Source: Casimicrobiaceae bacterium (GTDB taxonomy: Bacteria; Pseudomonadota; Gammaproteobacteria; Burkholderiales; Casimicrobiaceae). From it: DNA of 64,000 nucleotides. The stretch is from NCBI GenBank assembly GCA_025056355.1, contig JANWWI010000003.1:62001-126000 (forward strand). The letters run 5' to 3'. This document shows positions 10,140 to 21,243 of this stretch, piece after piece. The notes beneath the pieces are model-generated. The model ran no database searches and was not told the DNA's origin. It worked only from the letters and a program-made list of their open reading frames with translations. The position numbers and the translations under genes were made by a program. The stretch's first letter is position 1. Each line of letters starts with the position of its first letter.

Positions 10140-12209
10140 TTACGGCTTGAGCGTCTCTTGCACAAAGCGCACGAGGGCAAAGAAGTAGAAGTCCGCGTTT
10201 TCGCGCCGCGCAAAACCGTGGCCCTCATTTTCCGCACGCAGATACCAAACCGGCACCCCATTGGCGCGGACCTTGGCCACGATTTGCTCGGCCTCGGTGT
10301 AGGCAACACGCGGGTCGTTACGCCCATGGGCAACCAACAGCGGCACACGGATGCGATGCGCATGGGTGAGCGGCGAGATCGAATGCAGAAATTCCCGCAT
10401 CTTCGGATCGCGCTCGTCACCGTACTCGGCCCTGCGCAAATCGCGCCGGTAGCTTTCGGTGGATTCGAGAAAGGTCACGAAATGCGAAATGCCGACCACG
10501 CTGACCGCCCCGGCGATCCGATCGCTGTAGTGCACCGCGGTCGCCAGACTCATATAGCCCCCGTAACTACCGCCCGTGACAAGCACGCGAGAGGGGTCGA
10601 GGTCGCCCCGGGTACCGATCCAGTCGAGCAGCGCTCCGATGTCGCGTACCGCGTCCTCGCGCTTGACCCCGTTATCAAGCGCAAGGAAGGTCTTTCCGAA
10701 GCCGCTTGAGCCCCGCACATTCGGCTCGATCACCGCAATCCCGAGCTCGTTGACGAAGTAATTCCATCGGCCGCGAAAGCCGATCGTGGCCTGTGCCTCG
10801 GGGCCGCCGTGAATGTTGATGATGACCGGCCGTCTGCCGGTAAAGCGTGCAGGCGGCCGGCTCAGAAGACCCGAGATTTCGCGTCCATCGAAGCTCGTCC
10901 AGGTGACGATCTCTTGCTCAGGAAAGGCCGAGGTATCGATCGGCGATGCCGCCTTTGTCCAGCGTGTGAGCTTTCCGGTACGCTCATCGAGCACCCAGAT
11001 TTCCGACGGGGTCGTGGCACCCGCAACGGTCAAGGCCACCTCGGATGCGCCTCGGCGAGGCGCGATCCCGAGCACCGCTGCCTGCGGCCGCTGCTCGATG
11101 GTCACCTCGTTGAACGAGACTGGATCGAAGGCGCGGATTTCGCTTCGTCCTCGGACGTTGACCCGGCTGTAGAGGCGGCGCAGGTCGCTGCCCGCATGAT
11201 CCTCTTCATCGGAGACACCTTCGACGTCATGCGGGAGATGTTTGCTGAGCGAGACGATCCGCCCGTCGCCGAAGCGGTAGTGCATGAGCTCGCGGAATTC
11301 ACCGTCTCGGTCACTCAGGAAGAAAAACCCTCGGCCGTCGCGTGTGAACGGCCCTGCCATGTAGGTGCCTGGCCCTTCGCCAGGCTTCGGGAGGATGCGC
11401 TCGCGTCGAGCGCTGGCCACCTCGATGCGCCAGATTTCGCTTTCGTTGGCCGACACCCAGCGGGTCAGAAGCAGCGTTTCGCCGGAGGGATCGAAAGCAC
11501 CGCCGACCCAGCCCACGCCCGGCAGCTCGGCAATCACACGCGCCTCGCGCGGCCGCTCGGGATTCATGAGCCGAAGCGTGGTGCCGATCCGATCACGCTC
11601 TTCGGGACGCAAGCGCCGATCCAGCGGCACCGAGGTCAGCAAAAACTCCCCGGTATAGCGTCCGTTCACCTGCCGCCAGGGGCCGCGGGTGTGCCGAAAG
11701 CCCTCATCGGTGAGCTGGATCGCCTCGCCGCCCTCGACCGGAACGCGAAAGAGCTGAAAGGCCTCAGAGCCCGCGCGGCTTGAGGAAAACACGACAAACT
11801 TTGCCTGGAGCGGGTCGACGGTGGCGCTTCCGACCGGGTCGGGATGGCGCGTCAGGGGCACAAGCTCGCCCATCGGCGAGCGCAGCCAGAAAAGTTGGGT
11901 CGTGCTTGCGCCCGCGGCGCGATGGGCCACAAGCATTTCGGGCTTCGACGGATGCCAGGCGACGAAGCTGTGCCCCCGAAAGTCGGTGTAGTGCGAAACC
12001 CGCTCCGCCAGGCTTTTCGGAATCGCCGGGATGCCTTCGACATGGAGGTTCGGGTTCGGCGCCACCGAGTCTTCGGCCTGGCTCGCCCATGATGGGGCAC
12101 TCACGCAGGCAAGCACCGAGGCAACGGCAAGAAAAAGGCAGCAGCGCGCGGCGTGCCGGGACGATGCCGCATGGAACCAATGTTGGAGCGCGTGCCAGGT
12201 CCGACTCAT
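10140..12209 (-). CDS. Exported S9-family (prolyl oligopeptidase-like) peptidase
   Basis: This is a serine peptidase of the S9 family, probably periplasmic, cleaving peptides or acting as an acylaminoacyl/dipeptidyl peptidase. From the ATG at 12209 it has 689 residues. A basic stretch and a hydrophobic core run to about residue 42 (ending PSWA), then come a beta-propeller region with WD/TolB-like repeats and the C-terminal alpha/beta hydrolase. The triad is visible: Ser548 in GGSYGGY, Asp near 632 in HGRNDPR, and His near 665 in EGHGFARRE. The reading frame extends upstream to 12380, but the chosen start gives the signal peptide. The gene converges on tctA. The substrate is unknown. Confidence 0.88.
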   Translation of the reverse strand: MSRTWHALQHWFHAASSRHAARCCLFLAVASVLACVSAPSWASQAEDSVAPNPNLHVEGIPAIPKSLAERVSHYTDFRGHSFVAWHPSKPEMLVAHRAAGASTTQLFWLRSPMGELVPLTRHPDPVGSATVDPLQAKFVVFSSSRAGSEAFQLFRVPVEGGEAIQLTDEGFRHTRGPWRQVNGRYTGEFLLTSVPLDRRLRPEERDRIGTTLRLMNPERPREARVIAELPGVGWVGGAFDPSGETLLLTRWVSANESEIWRIEVASARRERILPKPGEGPGTYMAGPFTRDGRGFFFLSDRDGEFRELMHYRFGDGRIVSLSKHLPHDVEGVSDEEDHAGSDLRRLYSRVNVRGRSEIRAFDPVSFNEVTIEQRPQAAVLGIAPRRGASEVALTVAGATTPSEIWVLDERTGKLTRWTKAASPIDTSAFPEQEIVTWTSFDGREISGLLSRPPARFTGRRPVIINIHGGPEAQATIGFRGRWNYFVNELGIAVIEPNVRGSSGFGKTFLALDNGVKREDAVRDIGALLDWIGTRGDLDPSRVLVTGGSYGGYMSLATAVHYSDRIAGAVSVVGISHFVTFLESTESYRRDLRRAEYGDERDPKMREFLHSISPLTHAHRIRVPLLVAHGRNDPRVAYTEAEQIVAKVRANGVPVWYLRAENEGHGFARRENADFYFFALVRFVQETLKP

Positions 12210-12702
12210 CTCACCGATTATGGCCGAGCCCGGGGCCCGCACCCGCAGTCGAATCGAGCCGAGCCCCAGAGCTTGCCACCACCTCAACCTCGCCGACAAG
12301 CGGCTCAACTCGAGCGGTTCCGGGGCGGCGTCGTGCGTTTCGCACGCGGCCGCAGTGATCGGGGCAGCAACGAAGGGCAACGGACGTGGCGCCGGTCAAC
12401 GCCGAGTCGGGCCGTCTTGTGTGGCGGTTCTTCGTGCCGGCTTCACCCGAGGTGGCACTCGATGCGCTCACAGCGCGCCGAGGCAGTGCCGGCCTCACGA
12501 TGCGAAGCCGAAGGAGGCGGATTCCTTCGAGTGTTTGCTGCCCCTCAGCGATGCTACGATCATCCCCCAAAAGTTCCGGAAGAAACGGCCGATCGGCTTG
12601 GCCTCAAGCTCATGCACGCCACCCTCATCCACCTGCACGAGCACACCGGCGTCGATCGCTATCGGCAGTGGCTGCCGCCACACCGTGGAGCTTGCTCAGG
12701 CC
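12210..12702. other. Divergent intergenic region, S9 peptidase / paaI
   Basis: About 490 bases lie between divergent genes. Long frames are open on the plus strand but give low-complexity, Arg-rich translations. A weak promoter-like TACGAT at 12555-12560 is preceded by TTGCTG, but the spacing is only 14 bases. No riboswitch or operator palindrome stands out. Confidence 0.35.
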
Positions 12703-13149
12703 ATGCCTTCCGTTGACGAACATCCCGCCCCGCGCACGGTGGCCGAGGCCATGTATGCCAAAGACCGTGTGGCGCAAGCACTTGCCATCGAGATCGAGGA
12801 AGTCCGCCATGGCTACGCGCGGCTATCGATGCGTGTTCGGCCCGACATGGTCAACGGCCATGCGCTCTGTCATGGCGGCTATCTGGCGCTTTTGTGCGAC
12901 ACCGCCTTCGCCTATGCCTGCAACAGCTACAACGCGGTCACCGTGGCAAGCGGCTTTTCGATCGAACTGATCGCCCCGGCACGCGAAGGCGAACGGCTCA
13001 CCGCAGAGGCCGTGGAAGTGATCCGACGCGGCCGCAGCGGCCTCTACGACATCCGGCTCACCAACGAACGCGGCGAAACGATTGCCCTCTTTCGCGGCAA
13101 ATCGCGCACGATCGACGGGCAAATCGTCGCTGTGCCTGACCCGCGATAA
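12703..13149 (+). CDS. paaI: Hydroxyphenylacetyl-CoA thioesterase (PaaI)
   Basis: PaaI is a hot-dog-fold thioesterase that hydrolyses ring-hydroxylated phenylacetyl-CoA, rescuing CoA when the phenylacetate pathway stalls. The 148-residue product closely follows the family: MVNGHALCHGGYLALLCDTAFAYACNS (residues 48-74) with the active-site region HGG and the catalytic Asp, and LFRGKSRTI near the end. The ATG at 12703 is preceded by a rather distant GGAG. It ends 10 bases before paaK. Other paa genes (paaABCDE, paaG, paaZ) are absent from the window. Confidence 0.9.
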   Translation: MPSVDEHPAPRTVAEAMYAKDRVAQALAIEIEEVRHGYARLSMRVRPDMVNGHALCHGGYLALLCDTAFAYACNSYNAVTVASGFSIELIAPAREGERLTAEAVEVIRRGRSGLYDIRLTNERGETIALFRGKSRTIDGQIVAVPDPR

Positions 13150-13159
13150 CCCCCCAACC

Positions 13160-14461
13160 ATGCCCACGAAGACCCCGACCCCGCTTCATCCGATCGAAAC
13201 CGCAAGCCGAGACGAGATCGCCGCGCTGCAGCTTGAACGTCTGCGCTGGACGCTTGCGCACGCCCATGAGAACGTTCCGCACTACCGGCGCAAATTCGAA
13301 GCCGCGGGCGTCCATCCGTCGGACTTGCGCACGCTGGAGGATCTGGCCAAGTTCCCGTTTACGACCAAGGACGATCTGCGTGCGACCTATCCGTTCGGCC
13401 TGTTTGCCGTGCCGCGCGACCGGGTGGTGCGCATCCACGCCTCCTCAGGCACCACGGGCAAGCCCACGGTGGTCGGCTACACGCGGCGTGACCTCGATAC
13501 CTGGGCCGATCTGGTTGCGCGGTCGATTCGCGCCAGCGGCGGCTGTCCGGGCGACATCGTGCACGTGGCCTACGGCTACGGGCTGTTCACCGGCGGCCTG
13601 GGCGCGCACTACGGCGCCGAGCGGCTCGGTTGCACGGTCGTGCCGATGAGTGGCGGGCAAAGCGAAAAGCAAGTTCAGCTCATCACCGATTTGAAGCCCG
13701 ACATCATCATGGTCACCCCCTCCTATTGCCTGGCCCTGGCCGATGAATTCGAGCGCCAAGGGCTCGATCCGGCAGCGTGTTCTCTTTCGGTCGGCATTTT
13801 CGGGGCGGAGCCTTGGACGGAGGCCATGCGCGCCGAGCTCGAACGACGGCTCGGGCTCGATGCGGTCGATATCTACGGCCTCTCGGAAGTGATCGGCCCC
13901 GGTGTGGCCAACGAGTGCATCGAATCGAAGGACGGGCCGGTCATCTGGGAGGATCACTTCTATCCCGAGGTCATCGACCCGGAGACCGGTCGGGTGCTGC
14001 CCGATGGGGAGCTGGGAGAACTCGTCTTTACCAGCTTGACCAAAGAAGCAATGCCCGTGATCCGCTACCGCACGCGCGACATCACGCGGCTCTTACCACC
14101 GACCGCACGCAGCATGCGCCGCATGGCCAAGGTCACGGGCCGCAGCGACGACATGATGATCGTGCGCGGGGTCAACGTCTACCCGACGCAGATCGAGGAG
14201 CTGATCTTGGCCGAGGAAGCCCTTGCACCGCACTACCAATGCGTCCTCACGCGCCCCGGGCCGCTCGATGAGCTCACCGTTCGTGTCGAGGCCAAACCCG
14301 AAGCCTCACCTGAGGCTCGCCAGGCCGCAAGCGCTCGCCTCATGCGGCGGATGAAGGACCTGATCGGTGTGACGGCCCAGGTTGAATGCCTCGACCCAGG
14401 CGGCATCGAACGCTCGATCGGGAAGGCGAAGCGGGTGATCGATCAGCGGCCACGTGGCTGA
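13160..14461 (+). CDS. paaK: Phenylacetate-CoA ligase
   Basis: PaaK activates phenylacetate with ATP and CoA to phenylacetyl-CoA, the first step of aerobic phenylacetate breakdown. The product has 433 residues, normal for the family. The AMP-binding signature SSGTTGKPTVVGY starts near residue 95. The aldehyde/AMP-binding core includes YGLSEVIGPGV and YRTRDI, and the C-terminal lid contains RGVNVYPTQIEE. The ATG at 13160 fits the family start (the ASRDEIAALQLERL helix follows at once), although no Shine-Dalgarno sequence precedes it. It forms a two-gene unit with paaI, so it may depend on coupling with it. Confidence 0.93.
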   Translation: MPTKTPTPLHPIETASRDEIAALQLERLRWTLAHAHENVPHYRRKFEAAGVHPSDLRTLEDLAKFPFTTKDDLRATYPFGLFAVPRDRVVRIHASSGTTGKPTVVGYTRRDLDTWADLVARSIRASGGCPGDIVHVAYGYGLFTGGLGAHYGAERLGCTVVPMSGGQSEKQVQLITDLKPDIIMVTPSYCLALADEFERQGLDPAACSLSVGIFGAEPWTEAMRAELERRLGLDAVDIYGLSEVIGPGVANECIESKDGPVIWEDHFYPEVIDPETGRVLPDGELGELVFTSLTKEAMPVIRYRTRDITRLLPPTARSMRRMAKVTGRSDDMMIVRGVNVYPTQIEELILAEEALAPHYQCVLTRPGPLDELTVRVEAKPEASPEARQAASARLMRRMKDLIGVTAQVECLDPGGIERSIGKAKRVIDQRPRG

Positions 14462-14599
14462 AGCCGACTTGGGTCGAACGGCATGGTCGTCACCGAAACT
14501 CGAGCGCTGGATGTCTAAGCAGAGCCCTATTTTTCGTCTATGCCAATGTCGCCGGACTGGAGTGGATGCGGCCAAGGTTTGTAGCGTAGGAGTTCGGGC

Positions 14600-15646
14600 A
14601 TGGCGCAAGTATTCGGTGTCGAAGTAGAGTGGGGGCCTTTTGAAGTCGGGAAAGTACGGTTCAAGTTTGGTCTGAGCGGTGAGACGTCGCTGGCGACGCG
14701 AAGCAGCGTCGACCTAGGAACCTCACGTACCTTGACTCCTCGGCACGACCGCACGCACGGCGGACGCATGACCGAATCAGAAATGAGCCTGTCAGCCTCG
14801 GCGAGCGCCGAGATCGCTCGAAATATTACGGCCGGGGCCGACATGGAGGTATCGGAAGAACGTCTCAATCGTCTTATCGAAAACCCAACGCCACAAGCGT
14901 TCGTGTACGTCCTGGCCTCGAGTTTCAACGCGCAGGTGCAGTTTGGCGGCGACACCAGTAGCCTGACGGTCGAAGTTCACCCCGACATAGAAGACTTTTG
15001 CTTCTTCGGCGTGCGCGTCCGGTTTCAACGTGAGGCATTCGGTACGCGCTCCGTCAGCACCAGCGGCAGCGTGGAGGGCGTCATCCTCATGGGTCCAAGC
15101 CGGGCTACGATGCAACGACTCGCCCTGCGTGCGGGTCCGTCCTTGCTACGGGTACTCAGATGTGCCGCACCTCGCGTGCTTCCCGAAAGCAGTTCGCTGC
15201 TGGCTGCTACGCGCTTCTTCCAGACCTGGGCTGGGCCGATTGGCTGGGCCATCCCGATCTCGCTCGGGCTGCGCGACGCACTTCTGTCGTACACGAACCA
15301 CCTGCGGGAACTCGGCGCAGATCGCGGCAATGCCAACCAGTGGGCCCATGCCTTCGTGCGCGAGTGCTACGGGCAGCAGCATCCCCCCTACACCGGTAGC
15401 CACGCCAGCGTCGCCCGCCAGGGCATCGCAGCCGCTCGCGCACTCGCGGCACACCACGGCTGGATCCAGTTGCAGGCCCGACTTGAGCGCGACTACCACA
15501 GCGGACGGCCGCCGCGTTTGACCTCACCGCACTCGGGCATCTACGACTTCAATGACCTCAATACGATCGCCTTTCGTCTCGGCGAAGACCTCTTCAGACG
15601 TCAGCACGGGGGCGGACCTGTGCCGGACGTTCTCGCACGGTACTAG
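14600..15646 (+). CDS. Unrecognised orphan protein, 348 residues
   Basis: I do not recognise any family. The ATG at 14600 follows AGGAG by 7 bases, so expression is plausible. Residues 1-30 and about 105-155 look beta-rich (alternating FGVEVEW, VRFKFGLSG, VYVLASSFNAQVQF, FFGVRVRFQ). Residues 160-300 look helical and include a moderately hydrophobic stretch near 205-230 (WAGPIGWAIPISLGLRDALL). There is no signal peptide or known catalytic motif. An aromatic/His-rich segment NQWAHAFVRECYGQQHPPY lies near residue 245. The gene stands alone between paaK and a COG0523 gene and by eye uses less G+C-biased codons than its neighbours, which hints at recent acquisition. It could be an envelope, effector or phage-derived protein. 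Confidence 0.6.
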   Translation: MAQVFGVEVEWGPFEVGKVRFKFGLSGETSLATRSSVDLGTSRTLTPRHDRTHGGRMTESEMSLSASASAEIARNITAGADMEVSEERLNRLIENPTPQAFVYVLASSFNAQVQFGGDTSSLTVEVHPDIEDFCFFGVRVRFQREAFGTRSVSTSGSVEGVILMGPSRATMQRLALRAGPSLLRVLRCAAPRVLPESSSLLAATRFFQTWAGPIGWAIPISLGLRDALLSYTNHLRELGADRGNANQWAHAFVRECYGQQHPPYTGSHASVARQGIAAARALAAHHGWIQLQARLERDYHSGRPPRLTSPHSGIYDFNDLNTIAFRLGEDLFRRQHGGGPVPDVLARY

Positions 15647-15805
15647 GGAACCCTCCGCCAAACCGGACGCGCGGGCCGATGGCTTACGGCATCCACTTTT
15701 GCCCGCTTCTCGCCGCTCTTATCGAACCGTCCTGCGGCTGGCTCTAGCGGTTAGGTGTTTGATCGGCCTCGCCGCGCTTTGGCAAGGATCCAGAGGCTAC
15801 CCCTG

Positions 15806-16906
15806 TCACTTCGACCCCGCCGCATACGCCCGAACATCCTCAGGCGTGGCATCGGTTGCGTAACAGTCCTCGAACAACTCGCGAAAGAGCGCCTCGGGCA
15901 GCTTGCGCCCGATAAAGACGATCACGCTTTCGCGCGGCTCGTCGGGCTTCCACTCAGGCCCGAAATCGAAACCGGCCATCATGTGCACGCCCTGAAACAC
16001 CACCTTGCGCGGCTCGCCCTTGATATTCAAGATGCCCTTGTAGCGCAACATCTGCTCGCCGTAGAGGTTGATGAGCGAGCCGATGTAGCGGTCGATCTTC
16101 CTTACATCGAGCGGGCGGTCGGTCTTCACATAAAAGGAGCGCACCTCGTCTTGATGCTCATGCTCATCGTTGGTCAGGAAGTCCGGGTGGATTTCGAGGA
16201 TCGCGTTCAGGTTGAAGCCGCGAATGTCGAGGATTTCCTCGAGTTGGGTCTCACCAAAATGCACCTTCAGAATCGGCGCGCGCACGTTGATCTTGCGCAG
16301 CCGGGCAAGCACCTTGCTGAGCGTCTCCTCATCGACCAGATCGGTCTTTGAGACCAGGATGCGATCGGCAAAAGCCACCTGCTGCTGCGCTTCGGTGAAT
16401 TCGTCCAACTGCTTGAGCGCATGCTTGGCATCGACCACGGTGATCACCGCATCGAGCAGGTAGCGCTCGTTGACCTTCTCATCGGCGAAGAAGGTTTGCG
16501 CGACCGGCGCCGGATCGGCCATGCCGGTGGTTTCGATGATCACGCGCTCGAAATCGATTTCGCCCTTCGACTTCTGCCGGTAGAGCTTGTTGAGAATGCG
16601 AATCAGATCGCCGCGCACGGTGCAGCAGATGCAGCCGTTGTTCATGACGGCGATTTGCTCTTCGCCTCGTTCGAGGATGGCGCCGTCGACGCCCTCCTCG
16701 CCGAACTCGTTCTCGATGACCGCGATTTTTCGTCCGTGCTGCTCGCGCAGAATGCGGTTGAGGAGCGTGGTCTTTCCGGCGCCCAAAAAGCCGGTCAGAA
16801 TGGTGACCGGAATCAAGGCGTCGGTCGGCGGCGCGCCCCAGGATTCGGCCTCGGCCTGAGCGGCTTTCTGTGCGGCGCGGGCGGCGGCATCGGCGCGAGT
16901 CGACAT
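15806..16906 (-). CDS. COG0523 (CobW/ZNG1-like) metallochaperone GTPase
   Basis: This is a G3E-family GTPase that delivers a metal, usually zinc, to target proteins. Of 366 residues, the N-terminal G domain has Walker [12 protein letters not shown] (residues 39-49), the metal-binding GCICC motif (91-95), [10 protein letters not shown] near 120 and the base-specificity SKTDLVDE near 190. A charged His-rich loop NDEHEHQDE near 265 precedes the CobW C-terminal domain, as in zinc-related members. The ATG at 16906 follows AAGGAG by 6 bases. No cobalamin genes are nearby, so a zinc or general metal chaperone is likelier than CobW. The exact metal is unknown. Confidence 0.88.
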   Translation of the reverse strand: MSTRADAAARAAQKAAQAEAESWGAPPTDALIPVTILTGFLGAGKTTLLNRILREQHGRKIAVIENEFGEEGVDGAILERGEEQIAVMNNGCICCTVRGDLIRILNKLYRQKSKGEIDFERVIIETTGMADPAPVAQTFFADEKVNERYLLDAVITVVDAKHALKQLDEFTEAQQQVAFADRILVSKTDLVDEETLSKVLARLRKINVRAPILKVHFGETQLEEILDIRGFNLNAILEIHPDFLTNDEHEHQDEVRSFYVKTDRPLDVRKIDRYIGSLINLYGEQMLRYKGILNIKGEPRKVVFQGVHMMAGFDFGPEWKPDEPRESVIVFIGRKLPEALFRELFEDCYATDATPEDVRAYAAGSK

Positions 16907-16939
16907 GGCAACTCCTTTTTGAACTGACGGAATTTTAGG

Positions 16940-18427
16940 TTGCGACCCTCGACCCGTCCTGCCGTTCCTGTGAGCGGCGCTTGTGCGGTTCTCGACACAC
17001 GCGCCCACCGCGAAATCGAGCAAAAGCACGCAGGCGTGGATCTGATGCGCCGCGCGGGCGAAGCGGCTGCGGCTTGGCTCGCCGAACGGCTCTCGACCGG
17101 CCAAGCGCTATGCGTGCTCGCGGGTCCGGGCAACAACGGCGGCGATGCGCTGGTGGCGGCCTCCTGTCTGCGCGAGCGTGGATTCAAGGTCACCCTCGTG
17201 CGACTTGCCACGCCTGATCGACTTCCTGCCGATGCGCAGGCCGCGCTTGCGCGCTGGAACGCGCTTGGTCATGAGACGCTCGGGCGTTGGCCGGACACCT
17301 TTGCCAACGGCTGGATCGTGGATGGCCTTTTCGGGATCGGTCTGCAGCGGCCGATCGAAGGCGTCTATGCCGAGGCGGTGCGCTGGATCGCCCGGCAGCG
17401 AGCGGCGGGAGCCCGGGTGCTCGCCCTTGATGTGCCCTCGGGCGTCGAGGCCGACACGGGGGCTGTCGTTGGCGAAGCGGTCGTCTCGGCCGATGCCACC
17501 CTCACCTTCATCGCCGCCAAGCCGGGCCTGCTGACCGGGCCTGCGCTTGAGCACGTCGGCGAGGCCTATGTGCACGACCTGGGGCTGGGTCCACTTCCGG
17601 CCGACCCGCGACTGGCCGCATTCGGGCTTGAACAGGCGCAAGCCCTCGCCCCGGCTCGCCCGCGCACCGCGCACAAGGGTAGCTTCGGGGAAGTGCATGT
17701 GCTCGGCGGCGCTGAGGGCATGTGGGGCGCAGCCATCCTCGCCGCGCGCGCAGCAGCCCGCGCCGGAGCCGGCAAGGTGCGCGTGGGCTGGCTCTCCGAG
17801 GCCGCGCCGGGGCTCGATCCGCTCGCACCGGAGCTCATGCTCGGCCCCGCCTCGCGGCTGGTCGCACAGGCGGCCGATGCGCTGTGTGTGGGCTGCGGTT
17901 TGGGCGTCTCGGGCGCGGCGGTGCAGCTTCTGCGTCGCGCCATCGAGCGCGAGGTGCCGACGCTCTTCGATGCCGATGCGCTCAACCTGATTGCGCAATC
18001 AGCGGAACTTGCCACCGCTGTCCAGCGGCGAAAAGCGCCCAGCATCCTCACGCCCCATCCTCTGGAAGCGGCGCGCTTGCTGGGCGCAAGCCCCGCCAGC
18101 GTGAACGCCGACCGGTTGCGTGCCGCGCGCGACCTTGCCCGCGGCTATCGCGCGGTGGTGGTGCTCAAAGGTGCCGGCAGCGTCGTGGCCGACCCCGAGG
18201 GGCGCGCCTCAATCAACCTCACGGGCAACCCGCTTCTGGCCACGGCCGGAACCGGCGATGTGCTCGCCGGTGTGATTGCCGCCCTGCTCGCACAGAGGCT
18301 TCCGGCCTGGGATGCGGCCCGGGTCGGTGTTGCCTGGCACGGCGCCTGCGCCGATCGGCTGGCCACGCAGGGCGTGCAACGTGCACTTGCCAGCGATCTG
18401 CTCCCCGAGCTGCGTTTTCTGCGCTAG
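16940..18427 (+). CDS. nnr: Bifunctional NAD(P)HX epimerase/dehydratase
   Basis: This cytosolic enzyme repairs hydrated NADH and NADPH. The N-terminal half (about residues 10-220) epimerises R/S-NAD(P)HX and contains [15 protein letters not shown] near residue 60. The C-terminal half (about 230-495) is the ADP-dependent dehydratase with VLKGAGSVV and [23 protein letters not shown] near 430. The total of 495 residues matches fused NnrE-NnrD enzymes. The start is uncertain: TTG at 16940 or GTG at 16970, neither with a good ribosome site. It is divergent from the COG0523 gene, with only 33 bases between the starts. Confidence 0.92.
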   Translation: MRPSTRPAVPVSGACAVLDTRAHREIEQKHAGVDLMRRAGEAAAAWLAERLSTGQALCVLAGPGNNGGDALVAASCLRERGFKVTLVRLATPDRLPADAQAALARWNALGHETLGRWPDTFANGWIVDGLFGIGLQRPIEGVYAEAVRWIARQRAAGARVLALDVPSGVEADTGAVVGEAVVSADATLTFIAAKPGLLTGPALEHVGEAYVHDLGLGPLPADPRLAAFGLEQAQALAPARPRTAHKGSFGEVHVLGGAEGMWGAAILAARAAARAGAGKVRVGWLSEAAPGLDPLAPELMLGPASRLVAQAADALCVGCGLGVSGAAVQLLRRAIEREVPTLFDADALNLIAQSAELATAVQRRKAPSILTPHPLEAARLLGASPASVNADRLRAARDLARGYRAVVVLKGAGSVVADPEGRASINLTGNPLLATAGTGDVLAGVIAALLAQRLPAWDAARVGVAWHGACADRLATQGVQRALASDLLPELRFLR

Positions 18428-18507
18428 AGCGTGTCACGAAGCTGCAACGCGGCGGGCCTACGCTTTACGGGCTCGTGCATTCAACTTTTGGAAAACTCAG
18501 AAAGCTT

Positions 18508-18849
18508 ATGCGTCGACTGATTGTTGCCCCGGTTTCTGCGATCGTTGTCATGCTCGCGGGCTGCGCGACCCTCGGTGGCGGCGCCCCGGTAGCGCCGCTT
18601 GAGCGCAATGCGGGTAATTTCGTCACTTTTTCCTGCGACGGGAACAAGTCGTTCCAGCTTCGTTGGAATGCGGAGACGAAAACCATCCGCTTCCGCGGCC
18701 ATGAGGGTGGCTTCGAACTCACCCGCGCGCAGGACGGTACCTTCCGCGATGACAGCGGCGAATATCAGCTCAAACTCGCTGACGGCAAGGGCACCGAGCT
18801 GCTGCAAAAGGGCCAGGCGAAGTACAAGGGCTGCGCAGCGTCCTCCTGA
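18508..18849 (+). CDS. MliC-like lipoprotein (putative lysozyme inhibitor)
   Basis: This encodes a 113-residue lipoprotein. The signal peptide ends in a lipobox VMLAGC at residues 16-21, which predicts lipidation of Cys21. The mature domain has the MliC/PliC layout: FSCDGNKSFQLRW near residue 43 and a final KYKGCAAS, giving the two cysteines that close a small beta-barrel, with a Lys-rich turn between. MliC proteins protect the cell wall from C-type lysozyme. Similarity is by pattern only, so a related small-barrel lipoprotein is possible. The gene follows nnr by about 80 bases and ends before a terminator. Confidence 0.7.
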   Translation: MRRLIVAPVSAIVVMLAGCATLGGGAPVAPLERNAGNFVTFSCDGNKSFQLRWNAETKTIRFRGHEGGFELTRAQDGTFRDDSGEYQLKLADGKGTELLQKGQAKYKGCAASS

Positions 18850-18874
18850 GACTGCGCAACAGGCGTGAACTTCG

Positions 18875-18911
18875 ACGCCCCGCGCCGTCCCTCGGCCGGG
18901 GCGTTTGCGTT
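18875..18911 (+). terminator. Intrinsic terminator after the lipoprotein gene
   Basis: An 8-base stem (ACGCCCCG with CGGGGCGT) encloses a GC-rich loop and is followed on the plus strand by TTGCGTTT, a modest T tract. It sits between convergent genes, with the quinone reductase stop immediately after, and could serve both. Confidence 0.6.
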
Positions 18912-19886
<975 letters not shown>

Positions 19887-19928
19887 CGGATACCTCGCTG
19901 AAGAAGGGTCAAATCGTGCGCGGCGTTC

Positions 19929-20321
19929 CTATGTGCGAATGAGCGTAAAGCCAAGCCAGGTCAGCGCCAAGGAAAGTGCCAGATGCAAAGCAATCAGCGC
20001 AAGCGCACGGCCCCAAGCCTCCGCCATGAGCAAACCGACCACCTCCGCACTGAAGGTTGAAAAGGTGGTCAGCGCGCCGAGAAACCCGGTCACGATAAAA
20101 AGGCGCAGCAAGGGAGACACCTCCGGCCGCGCGGAGAGCCAGGCAAGCGCGATGCCGACCAAAAAGCCGCCCATGGCATTGGCCAAGAGGGTGCCAAGCG
20201 GCAGCCAGCCGCGCGCGTTCAACCACTCGGCAAGGCCGTAGCGCAGCCAGGCCCCAAGCACCGCTCCCACGGCGATCGTGGCCAACACGGCCAGGGGTGA
20301 AGCGCCGGCACTACTGCTCAT
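19929..20321 (-). CDS. crcB: Fluoride exporter CrcB
   Basis: CrcB (Fluc) is a small dual-topology fluoride channel. The 130-residue product has four hydrophobic helices and the family hallmarks [12 protein letters not shown] (residues 19-30), [14 protein letters not shown] and the pore motif [13 protein letters not shown] near residue 80. The ATG at 20321 overlaps the stop of the upstream LysR gene by 4 bases (ATGA), so it is translationally coupled. No fluoride riboswitch is recognisable before this operon. A LysR-type box is present instead. Confidence 0.93.
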   Translation of the reverse strand: MSSSAGASPLAVLATIAVGAVLGAWLRYGLAEWLNARGWLPLGTLLANAMGGFLVGIALAWLSARPEVSPLLRLFIVTGFLGALTTFSTFSAEVVGLLMAEAWGRALALIALHLALSLALTWLGFTLIRT

Positions 20322-21220
20322 CGCCCTGCCGCAGCAGCCTTCCAGACCCGCTCGACCACCTCGCGGCGCGCGCCACGCTCTCGGTACAAGCGAATCTCCA
20401 TCGTGCCCGTCCAGAGCGCATCCCCGCAACGCGCCAGACGTTTCGCCTTGACCTCTCGATGCACGGCGCTTTCCGGGAGCCAGGCCAGGCCATGCCCCTC
20501 AAGGGCCATCACCTTGAGCGCCTCGGACATGTCGGTTTCGTAGACACAATCCAGATGCGCGCGCAAGGGCGATTGTTGAAGGATCAACTCCACCATCCGG
20601 CCGAGGTAGGCCGCCGGCGTATAGGACAGATAGGGAATCTTGCGGTGCTCGCTGCCGGGCAGCAGGTGAAGCGGCCGGCCGTCGCCGTCGGCTTTGGCAA
20701 ACGGCGCGATCGTTTCGCTGCCGAGCACGATCACCTCGTAGCGCGTCGGATCGAGTTGCACCGGCTGGTTCGGGTGGTGATAGCACAGCAGCAAATCGCA
20801 GTGCCCCTCGACCAGACTCATCACCGCGTCATGAACGTTGAGCGCGTAGAGTTTGACCTTGATGCGGCCGAGCTCGCGTTCAAGCGCTGACAACCAGCCC
20901 GGAAAGAAGGTCAGCGACAGCGTGTGGGGTGCAGCAAAAAGAATCGTGTCGCTCGGTGGGCTTTGCAGCCCACGCGCAATGGCGCGCGCATCCATCGCCT
21001 GTCGAACGATCTCCACAGCGCGCTCGCGGAACTGTTCGCCCGCCTTGGTCAGTCGCGTGGGGTAGCTTGAGCGGTCGATCAACTCGGCGCCCAACCACTG
21101 TTCAAGCGCGCGAATGCGGCGCGAGAAGGCCGGTTGGGTCACGAACCGGAGCTCGGCGGCGCGGGAGAAGCTGCCCGTTTCGGCGAGCTGGAGGAAATCC
21201 TCGACCCACTTGAGTTCCAT
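20318..21220 (-). CDS. LysR-type regulator, HypT-like
   Basis: This 300-residue LysR-family transcription factor has a winged helix at residues 1-60 ([22 protein letters not shown], then [18 protein letters not shown]). The effector domain includes [14 protein letters not shown] near residue 97 and [11 protein letters not shown] near 240, resembling E. coli HypT (YjiE), the hypochlorite/methionine-oxidation sensor. It is first in the operon with crcB and qor. A perfect dyad at 21244-21260, 23 bases before the start, fits self-regulation. Assignment to LysR is certain; the HypT-like subtype and its signal are inferred. Confidence 0.9.
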   Translation of the reverse strand: MELKWVEDFLQLAETGSFSRAAELRFVTQPAFSRRIRALEQWLGAELIDRSSYPTRLTKAGEQFRERAVEIVRQAMDARAIARGLQSPPSDTILFAAPHTLSLTFFPGWLSALERELGRIKVKLYALNVHDAVMSLVEGHCDLLLCYHHPNQPVQLDPTRYEVIVLGSETIAPFAKADGDGRPLHLLPGSEHRKIPYLSYTPAAYLGRMVELILQQSPLRAHLDCVYETDMSEALKVMALEGHGLAWLPESAVHREVKAKRLARCGDALWTGTMEIRLYRERGARREVVERVWKAAAAGR

Positions 21221-21243
21221 GACCCGGGAAGTCTAGCCGAGCT

